Source of the DNA: an uncultured Eubacteriales bacterium
Lineage (GTDB): Bacteria > Bacillota > Clostridia > Oscillospirales > Oscillospiraceae
Assembly (NCBI GenBank): GCA_900545925.1
Contig: URAZ01000028.1
Span: 1-39,531 of the forward strand
DNA: 39,531 nt
Reading direction: 5' to 3'
In this document: piece after piece, positions 1 to 5,839 of the stretch
Position numbering within the stretch: position 1 is the stretch's first letter
Layout: every line of letters begins with the position of its first letter
Made by a program: the position numbers and the translations under genes
The notes under the pieces: model-generated
Told to the model about the DNA's origin: nothing
What the model saw: only the letters and a program-made list of their open reading frames with translations
The model's database searches: none

Positions 1-15
1 CTTATACAAGTATAT

Positions 16-21
16 TATAAT
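16..21 (+). promoter_or_regulatory. -10 box of a promoter cut by the window edge
   Basis: A perfect TATAAT lies about 35 bases before the start of the first small ORF. The -35 region would fall outside the window, so only half of the promoter can be judged. Confidence 0.4.
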
Positions 22-55
22 GGAAATATCAAGAAAAACCGTGGGAGGATGCACC

Positions 56-238
56 ATGCAATATGAAAAACTGTACGCCGAAATGGTAGGAGCCGCAGAA
101 CAAGCGGTTGAAGCAATCGAGCGCGGAAACTACGGACAGGCGAAGGATATCCTGATCTCTGCCGAACAGCGCTGCGAAGCGCAGTATCTGGAAGCGTCTG
201 AAACTCCCGGTGGGAACAATACGGTGCCATCAACATAA
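56..238 (+). CDS. Small helical hypothetical protein (60 aa)
   Basis: I do not recognise a named family. The start at 56 is chosen because GGGAGG sits just upstream at 42-47; an earlier in-frame ATG at 20 overlaps the TATAAT box and has no ribosome binding site. The first 45 residues look amphipathic and helical, rich in Ala and Glu (AEQAVEAIERGNYGQAKDIL), resembling the small one-domain proteins of about 60 residues common in Oscillospiraceae, and the last 15 are polar and probably disordered. No signal peptide, membrane segment or metal motif is seen. It stands alone between the window edge and a terminator and is convergent with the ferredoxin gene. Confidence 0.6.
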   Translation: MQYEKLYAEMVGAAEQAVEAIERGNYGQAKDILISAEQRCEAQYLEASETPGGNNTVPST

Positions 239-329
239 GGCCCGGCACATCAGCGCTGTTTTACATAGTTCCTACGGGAATTGCGCAGAGTTTGTACCAC
301 TTTGTGAAAAACTGGATTTTTTAACATAA

Positions 330-355
330 AAAAGGCTGCCGAATGGCAGCCTTTT
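330..355 (-). terminator. Intrinsic terminator, usable from both sides
   Basis: An 11-bp perfect stem (AAAAGGCTGCC with GGCAGCCTTTT) and a GAAT loop. On the minus strand it is followed by further T residues, so it ends the xanthine dehydrogenase-ferredoxin transcript. On the plus strand it could also end the small ORF transcript. Confidence 0.85.
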
Positions 356-366
356 CGATTTTGATC

Positions 367-849
367 TTATCGTTTCTCTGTCAGAATCCCGCGCAGATCG
401 TAGATTGCGTGACGGGGGCATTTGACGGCGCATTGGCCGCAGGACAGGCAGACGGATTCGTCGATGTAGGAGAGATTGTCCGTCACGGTAATCGCGCCTG
501 CCGGACATAGCTTTTGGCAGATGCCGCAGCCGATACAGCTGACCTCGCACATCTTCCGCGCGTCCTTGCCGGGGTCTTTGTTGGAGCACTTGACGACGAC
601 GGGGTTCGCGCATTCATGGATGCGGATGAGTTCGCGCGGGCATTCACGCACGCACTTGCCGCAGGCGATGCACTTGTCCTCGTTGACCTCGGCCACGCCG
701 TAATCGTTCAGAGCAATGGCCTCGAATCTGCACACGTTCACGCACAGTTCGCAGCCGACGCAGCCGTATTGGCAGGCTGCCGTGGCACGGCAGCCGCCGT
801 TGCAGGCGACGAAAGCTGCCTGATAGGGAAAGCGTTTCTTGACAGCCAT
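367..849 (-). CDS. RnfB-like polyferredoxin, likely partner of xanthine dehydrogenase
   Basis: A 160-residue soluble iron-sulfur protein. Cysteines fall in four [4Fe-4S]-type groups: around C26-C40, C60-C70, C101-C115 (with C88) and C134-C144, plus an extra C16/C20 pair. The arrangement resembles the C-terminal part of RnfB-type ferredoxins but has no membrane anchor. It starts 2 bases after the stop of the xanthine dehydrogenase gene and has its own AGGAAGG site inside the end of that gene, so the two are co-transcribed and probably translationally coupled. The hydroxylase has no FAD domain and no FAD subunit gene is nearby, so I infer that this protein carries its electrons to or from the cell's ferredoxin pool. 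The cluster type is read from spacing only; the partner role is inference from context. Confidence 0.85.
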   Translation of the reverse strand: MAVKKRFPYQAAFVACNGGCRATAACQYGCVGCELCVNVCRFEAIALNDYGVAEVNEDKCIACGKCVRECPRELIRIHECANPVVVKCSNKDPGKDARKMCEVSCIGCGICQKLCPAGAITVTDNLSYIDESVCLSCGQCAVKCPRHAIYDLRGILTEKR

Positions 850-851
850 AG

Positions 852-3434
852 TTACTTACCCTTCCTTTCGTACGGCGTATTGGCAAGCGGCAGCTTCGTG
901 CGGCGTTCGCCGTCGTAGCGGAAATAGGCGTCGGCAATGGCGGGCGCTGTGGGAATTGACGTAATTTCGCCGATACCGATCGCGCCGCAGGCGACATCGA
1001 GACCCGGCTTGTCAACCACGATGGGGACGATCTTCGGGATCTCATGCGCCCGGAACAGGCCGAGTTCGCCGTACTTTTCGATGGGCTTGCAGTTGCCGTC
1101 AATCGGATACTGCTCGCGCAGGGCGTAGCCCATGCTCATGACGACGCCGCCTTCGATCTGGCCCTCGCACGAGCGCGGGTTGACGGCCTTGCCAACGTCA
1201 TGCGCGGCGACGAGCGATTCAACCTTCCCGGTCTTCTTATTCACGACGCACATCTGCGTGGCGTAGCCGTAGGCAACATGAGAAACAGGATGCGGCACAT
1301 CCGCGCCAAGCTTATCGGTTTTGGCAAGATACTCGCCGTAGAATTCCTGCCCGGCAAGTTCTGCAAGCGTGTGGGTTTCCAGCGCTGCGGCAAGCTTTTC
1401 GCAGGCGCGTCGGCAGGCCTCGCCCGTCACAAGCGTCTGACGGGAGCCGGAAGTGTCGCCGGAGTCCGGCGCGATCCAGGTATTCGAGCGCTCGTAGACG
1501 ATATCGCTGCGTTTCAGCGGTGTATTTGTAACAATCATCTGCACGAGCACCGTACCGACGCCCTGACCAATGCACGAAGCGCCCGCGTAGATATGGACCT
1601 TCGCGTCGTTTTCCACGATCAGCTTGCAGCGGCCCCAGTCGGGGATGCCGACGCCGACGCCCGCGTTTTTCATTGCGCAGGCAATGCCGACAGGCTTTCC
1701 CTGTTTCATTGCCTCGTCGTAATACGGCTTGACTGCCTCAAGCGTTTCGACAAGGCCCGTTTCCGCGCCCACGATCTGGCCGTTCGGCAGTTCCTGTCCG
1801 GGCCGAATGGCGTTGCGGTAACGGATTTCCCACGGGGTGATGCCGACCTTGTCGGCCATTTCGTTCAGAAGCGTCTCGGTGGCGAAGCACGTCTGCGTGA
1901 CGCCGAAGCCGCGGAACGCGCCTGCGGGCGGGTTGTTGGTATAATAGGCCGTGCCCTCGATCTCGAAATTCTGATAGTTATAGGGGCCGGCTGCGTGTGT
2001 GCACGCGCGTTCGAGCACCGGGCCGCCCAGAGAAGCGAACGCGCCGGTGTCGGAGTAGACCTTGGCCTTGACGCCCTGAATAATGCCGTTTTCATCGCAG
2101 CCCATGGTGAAGTCCATCCAGAACGGGTGGCGCTTGGGATGGATGAGCAGCGACTCGGGCCGCGTCAGCTTGACCTTGACGGTCTTGCCGGTTAGATAGG
2201 TGATGAGCGCGGCATGATGCTGAACACTCATGTCTTCTTTTCCGCCGAAGCCGCCGCCGACCAGCTGATTCTGCACCCGGACCTTATCCGAGCCCAGCAG
2301 AAGCTTGCATTCGTGCAGCGTTGTGTGTGAGGACTGGTCGGTCGAGAGTACCATGACGTAGCCGTCCGGATCGATGTACGAGACAGCGCACTCCGGCTCT
2401 AAAAACGCGTGTTCTGTCCAAGGCGTCTCGAAATGCTGCGAGATCACATATTTGGAGTTTTTGATGGCCGTGTCCGCGTCGCCGCGGGCAATATGCTTAT
2501 AGGCCTGCACGTTCGATTCTTCCTCGTCGAACACGAGCGGTGCATTCTCTGCCCACGCCTCGGACGGGTTATGGACGGCGGGCAGCGGTTCATATGTCAC
2601 CTTTACAAGCTTTTTCGCTTTTTCCAGAATTTCAGGCGTTTCCGCGACGACAAGCGCGATCGCGTCGCCCAGATAATGCGTCAGTCCGCCGATGGGGATG
2701 AGCGAATACTGGTCGTGCTTCAGATGGCCGACTTTATTTTCACCGGGGATATCCGCTGCCGTAATGACGCGCACGACGCCTGGCAGCGCCGAAGCCTTCG
2801 ACGTGTCAATGGCAAGGACTCTTGCGCGCGGATACTGGCTGCGGACGGCGGAGCCGTAGCACATGTCGGGCAGGTACCAGTCGTCGGGATATTTACCGTA
2901 GCCCAGCACCTTTTCTTCTACGTCGATGCGGTGGACGCTTGAGCCAAGCTTCCAGTCATTCTCCGACGCTTCGGGGATCACGCCCTCGCGGCGGCATTTT
3001 GCCGCCAGACGTACGGCGTCGAAAATTTTGGCATAGCCTGTGCAGCGGCAATAATTGTTGCGCAGGGCGTAGCGGATCTGATCGTCCGTTGGATTCAGAT
3101 TCTGATCGAGCAACGCCTTTGTGCAAAGCACCATGCCCGGAATGCAGAAGCCGCATTGCACCGCTCCGGCCTCGCCGTAGGCGTAGGTGTAAAGCTTCTT
3201 TTCCTCATCCGTCAGACCCTCGACGGTGATGATGTGACGGCCTGTCAGCGAATCGGTGAACGGAGTGCAGGCGCGGATGGGAACGCCGTCGATGAGCACG
3301 GTGCATGCACCGCAGGCACCCTCCGAACAGCCGTCCTTGACGCTCGTCAGGTGCAGCGTATCACGCAGATAGCGCAGCAGGCGCTGGTTCTTTTCCGCCG
3401 TGACTTCCGTTCCGTTTACAAAAAATACGGCCAT
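852..3434 (-). CDS. xdh: Fused iron-sulfur/molybdopterin xanthine dehydrogenase, selenium-dependent type
   Basis: An 860-residue molybdenum hydroxylase of the xanthine dehydrogenase family, cytoplasmic, expected to hydroxylate xanthine or a related purine. The N-terminus carries a plant-type [2Fe-2S] site (C36, C41, C44, C56) and the helical [2Fe-2S] site (C94, C97, C129, C131). From about residue 165 the molybdopterin domain follows, with GGGFGGKE and, near the end, GIGEI, whose Glu (about 823) matches the catalytic Glu of the family. The usual FAD domain is absent. Fusion of the small and large subunits in one chain of this size is typical of the family described as selenium-dependent xanthine dehydrogenase. 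A good AAGGGAG site precedes the ATG. The neighbouring desulfurase-like and Se/S-carrier-like genes support use of a labile selenium cofactor, but selenium itself cannot be read from sequence and other markers (selD, yqeB, yqeC) are not in the window. Confidence 0.9.
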   Translation of the reverse strand: MAVFFVNGTEVTAEKNQRLLRYLRDTLHLTSVKDGCSEGACGACTVLIDGVPIRACTPFTDSLTGRHIITVEGLTDEEKKLYTYAYGEAGAVQCGFCIPGMVLCTKALLDQNLNPTDDQIRYALRNNYCRCTGYAKIFDAVRLAAKCRREGVIPEASENDWKLGSSVHRIDVEEKVLGYGKYPDDWYLPDMCYGSAVRSQYPRARVLAIDTSKASALPGVVRVITAADIPGENKVGHLKHDQYSLIPIGGLTHYLGDAIALVVAETPEILEKAKKLVKVTYEPLPAVHNPSEAWAENAPLVFDEEESNVQAYKHIARGDADTAIKNSKYVISQHFETPWTEHAFLEPECAVSYIDPDGYVMVLSTDQSSHTTLHECKLLLGSDKVRVQNQLVGGGFGGKEDMSVQHHAALITYLTGKTVKVKLTRPESLLIHPKRHPFWMDFTMGCDENGIIQGVKAKVYSDTGAFASLGGPVLERACTHAAGPYNYQNFEIEGTAYYTNNPPAGAFRGFGVTQTCFATETLLNEMADKVGITPWEIRYRNAIRPGQELPNGQIVGAETGLVETLEAVKPYYDEAMKQGKPVGIACAMKNAGVGVGIPDWGRCKLIVENDAKVHIYAGASCIGQGVGTVLVQMIVTNTPLKRSDIVYERSNTWIAPDSGDTSGSRQTLVTGEACRRACEKLAAALETHTLAELAGQEFYGEYLAKTDKLGADVPHPVSHVAYGYATQMCVVNKKTGKVESLVAAHDVGKAVNPRSCEGQIEGGVVMSMGYALREQYPIDGNCKPIEKYGELGLFRAHEIPKIVPIVVDKPGLDVACGAIGIGEITSIPTAPAIADAYFRYDGERRTKLPLANTPYERKGK

Positions 3435-3552
3435 GGCAAAAAACTCCCTTCATTTGAATCTCGGCTCTCACGTCACAGCCGCAGCTGTTCTCGGCACATG
3501 GCCACCGTAATTCCGAAGTTTCCCGGCCACGGGACATAATTCCTAAAAATCT
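3435..3552 (-). promoter_or_regulatory. Structured 5' leader of the xanthine dehydrogenase operon
   Basis: About 118 nt lie between the predicted transcription start and the ATG. Read on the minus strand, three stems can be drawn: TCCCG/CGGGA around TGGC, then TTCGG with CCGAG around an 18-nt interior, then ACAGC/GCTGT closed by a TGCG tetraloop of the stable UNCG class. A purine-rich run and the ribosome binding site follow. I compared it by eye with the purine, cobalamin, molybdenum-cofactor and THF riboswitches as I know them and found no convincing match, so it is only a candidate regulatory RNA. Confidence 0.45.
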
Positions 3553-3558
3553 TTTATG

Positions 3559-3587
3559 ATTATACAATATTTTTTTGCATGTTGCAA
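3559..3587 (-). promoter_or_regulatory. Sigma-A promoter of the xanthine dehydrogenase operon
   Basis: On the minus strand TTGCAA (3582-3587) and TATAAT (3559-3564) are separated by exactly 17 bases. It points into the structured leader and the xdh gene. Confidence 0.8.
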
Positions 3588-3603
3588 GGAATGGCACATG
3601 GAG

Positions 3604-3628
3604 GCGTTATTCTATTTATAAATAACGC
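3604..3628 (-). terminator. Weak hairpin after the Se/S-carrier gene
   Basis: An 8-bp AT-rich stem (GCGTTATT with AATAACGC) with a 9-nt loop, 20 bases past the stop of the small carrier gene. There is no clear T-run on the minus strand, so termination here is uncertain; readthrough into the xdh operon is possible. Confidence 0.4.
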
Positions 3629-3647
3629 TTGCCCCTATCACTTGTAC

Positions 3648-3884
3648 CTAGAGCAGACAGATATGGTACCCATCCGTCTCCAAAGACAGTGACTTGAACA
3701 GCGCCTCGGTCTTCTCCCAGTTTTCCGGCGCTGTGCGCCAGCCGAGGCCGCAGTCCGCGGTGATCTCGCGGGGAACGGGGATGATCCTGCCGGGCAGACC
3801 CGCCTGTTCGCAGGCCTTCTCTGCCGCCATGGCGGCGCTGGTGGTGTAAAATGTGACGATGAGCCACTGCTTTTTCTCTCTCAT
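3648..3884 (-). CDS. DUF3343 family, putative Se/S carrier protein
   Basis: A 78-residue cytoplasmic protein. It begins with a short beta strand and helix (WLIVTFYTTSAAMAAEKAC) followed by GLPGRIIPVPREITADCGLGWR, the core pattern of the DUF3343 family, which has been suggested to carry selenium or sulfur; the cysteine in ITADCGLGWR is the likely carrier residue. Its ATG overlaps the stop of the upstream desulfurase-like gene by 4 bases (ATGA), so the two are translated together. That pairing, next to a selenium-type hydroxylase, fits delivery of a mobilised chalcogen from the desulfurase to the enzyme or its maturation factors. The family match is by motif; the carrier role is family-level knowledge, not proven. 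Confidence 0.8.
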   Translation of the reverse strand: MREKKQWLIVTFYTTSAAMAAEKACEQAGLPGRIIPVPREITADCGLGWRTAPENWEKTEALFKSLSLETDGYHICLL

Positions 3885-5017
3885 TGCTCTGCCAACTCCC
3901 GGACTGCGGCGATGGCCGCGTCCGTCTCTTCCTCCGTGTTGTAATAGCCGAAGCTGAAGCGCACCGCACCCTGCTCCACCGTGCCGAGTGCCTTGTGCAT
4001 ACGCGGCGCGCAGTGTGCGCCGGCCCGGACAGCAATGGCATAGTCCTCTGCCAGTGCGTCTGCGATTATGGACGATTCCTCGTTCCGGATATTAAGCGCC
4101 ACGACTGGCGCACGCATCGAACTCGAAAAATCGCCGTAGACGTGCACGCCGTCCACATCCCTTACACCCTCATAGAACCGGCGGGCCAGCGCGAGTTCGT
4201 GCGTGCGGATTGCGTCCATGCCCGTCTCCCGGATGAATTCCACGGCGGCAAGCAGACCCGCGATGCCGTGACCGTTGCGCGTTCCGGCTTCGAGCCTTGT
4301 CGGGTACTGCGGCGGCTGCGATGGCAGAAACGTCTGTACACCTGTCCCGCCGACGCACCACGGGCGGATGTCCACACCCTCCGCGACGCAAAGGCCACCC
4401 GTGCCCTGCGGGCCCATGAGGCTCTTGTGGCCCGTAAAGCACAGAACGCTGATGTGCTGCGCGCACATATCGATGGGGAACACGCCCGCCGTCTGCGACG
4501 CATCGACGACAAACAGCAGTCCGTGCGCCGCGCAGAACGCGCCAATGCGCGCCAAATCAAGCAGGTTCCCCGTCAGATTTGAACCTGCCGTACAGATAAC
4601 GGCTCTTGTGTTTTTTTGCAGCAGCCGGTCAAAATCGGCATAGTCGATGCACCCCTGCCGGTTTGCCGGCAGGAAGCTGACCGAAACGCCGCGTTCTTTC
4701 TCGCGGTACAGGGGGCGCAGGACGGAATTATGTTCCAAATCGGTCGAGAGAACGTGATCGCCCGGTGCAAGCAGTCCGGAGATGGCAATGTTCAGCGCTT
4801 CGGTCGAATTGGCTGTGAAGCATACATGGTCGGCGCGTTCGCAGCCGAAAAGCGCAGCCAGCGCCTCGCGTGCGGCATAGATCGTCCGCGATGCGGTAAG
4901 ACTTTCCGCGTGCGCGCTGCGCCCGCTGTTGCCCATGGTCTGCATTGCGTTCACAACTGCGTCAATCACGCACGGCGGCTTGCGCAGCGTCGTAGCAGCG
5001 TTGTCAAGATAGATCAT
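3881..5017 (-). CDS. Class V aminotransferase, cysteine desulfurase family (EF2568 type)
   Basis: A 378-residue PLP enzyme with the fold of NifS/SufS. It begins MIYLDNAATTLRKP, has the PLP-binding Lys in CFTGHKSLMGPQG (K198) and a Cys in RAGAHCAPRMHK (C336) at the position of the sulfur- or selenium-accepting residue. It should remove S (or Se) from cysteine (or selenocysteine) and hold it as a persulfide or perselenide. Its short N-terminus and neighbours match the subgroup that travels with selenium-dependent molybdenum hydroxylases rather than the iron-sulfur assembly desulfurases: no IscU/SufU scaffold is adjacent, but a Se/S carrier gene overlaps its end. A GGAGGG site precedes the ATG. 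An ordinary cysteine desulfurase role cannot be excluded from sequence alone. Confidence 0.85.
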   Translation of the reverse strand: MIYLDNAATTLRKPPCVIDAVVNAMQTMGNSGRSAHAESLTASRTIYAAREALAALFGCERADHVCFTANSTEALNIAISGLLAPGDHVLSTDLEHNSVLRPLYREKERGVSVSFLPANRQGCIDYADFDRLLQKNTRAVICTAGSNLTGNLLDLARIGAFCAAHGLLFVVDASQTAGVFPIDMCAQHISVLCFTGHKSLMGPQGTGGLCVAEGVDIRPWCVGGTGVQTFLPSQPPQYPTRLEAGTRNGHGIAGLLAAVEFIRETGMDAIRTHELALARRFYEGVRDVDGVHVYGDFSSSMRAPVVALNIRNEESSIIADALAEDYAIAVRAGAHCAPRMHKALGTVEQGAVRFSFGYYNTEEETDAAIAAVRELAEQ

Positions 5018-5052
5018 TCCGTCGCCCTCCCGTCAGATGGAACTATTATAAT

Positions 5053-5095
5053 ACAGAAACCGGGCGGACTGCAACGCAGTCCGCCCGGTTTCTGT
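5053..5095 (-). terminator. 20-bp perfect inverted repeat, probable terminator of uvrA-prsW
   Basis: The two 20-base arms (5053-5072 and 5076-5095) are perfectly complementary with a 3-base AAC centre, giving a very stable hairpin. It lies between the end of prsW and the start of the desulfurase gene. The T residues are inside the arm rather than after it. A TATAAT on the minus strand at 5045-5050 starts right where the stem ends, so a promoter for the desulfurase gene abuts or overlaps it. Confidence 0.65.
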
Positions 5096-5119
5096 TCGGC
5101 CATTCCGAAAACATACCCT

Positions 5120-5812
5120 TTACAGGCGGCTGTCCGTCTGGGAAGCGCGGCGCAGGCCGCAGTCCGCCGTGATAAAAAAAGTGACCACAAAGCAGTAAAA
5201 CACGACAGTTGCCCACGGCCTCCGGACGGCAAGACAGAGATCCCAGACCCCGTGCAGCACCACCGGGACGAGCACCGCCAGCGCGCATAGAACCGTCCGC
5301 CTGCGGCCGTTTCCCTGTTTTTCGGCCTGCTTGGCCCGGCTGAGAAGCAGTCCCATGGCGACAGCGAAAAAGAAATGTCCCGGCACGGACAAAACTGCCC
5401 GCGATACCGCTGTCCGAAGATCAGACTGCACGACGTACAGAATATTTTCCACCGCCGCGAAGCCCAGCGCGGAGGACACGGAATAGACGACCGCGTCGAA
5501 CCGGTAATCGAACGCCGGGTGCTTCCACGCGGCCAGCCGCACGGGGGCGATCTTGCAGATTTCCTCGCTCACGGCGACCACCAGAAAATTATCCAGCAGC
5601 AAAAACACCGCCGAGCGCCGGTTCAGCGCGCCGGCCAACGCCCGTGACGCAAAAAACTGGATGCCAGCCGCCGGTAGGGCGGACAGCGCGCCGCACAGGA
5701 TCAGCGTTCCAAGCAGCCTGTGCGGCTCTTTTTCAATGCGGTCAAGCTGATAGATGCGGACGAACAGAATGACCGCCGGAATCAGCGCCGCGAGGGACAG
5801 GTAGTAATTCAA
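5120..5812 (-). CDS. PrsW-family intramembrane metalloprotease
   Basis: A 230-residue protein with about seven hydrophobic segments. The family signatures are present in order: SEEICK (E83, E84), the AAVEN motif (120-123), PGHFFFA with H146, and LHGVWD with H187; these acidic and His residues are the proposed metal ligands and catalytic centre of PrsW (site-1 protease for RsiW in Bacillus) and of the wider CPBP-like group. The start is a TTG preceded by AAAAGGAG; no ATG fits. It lies 27 bases after uvrA on the same strand and probably shares its promoter. No anti-sigma factor gene is near, so its substrate is unknown. Confidence 0.8.
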   Translation of the reverse strand: MNYYLSLAALIPAVILFVRIYQLDRIEKEPHRLLGTLILCGALSALPAAGIQFFASRALAGALNRRSAVFLLLDNFLVVAVSEEICKIAPVRLAAWKHPAFDYRFDAVVYSVSSALGFAAVENILYVVQSDLRTAVSRAVLSVPGHFFFAVAMGLLLSRAKQAEKQGNGRRRTVLCALAVLVPVVLHGVWDLCLAVRRPWATVVFYCFVVTFFITADCGLRRASQTDSRL

Positions 5813-5839
5813 AGCGACTCCTTTTTCTGTATTGGTAGG

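Noticed and set aside
1044..2195. A 383-codon plus-strand frame inside the xanthine dehydrogenase gene
   Set aside because: Antisense shadow; the xdh reading has complete motifs.
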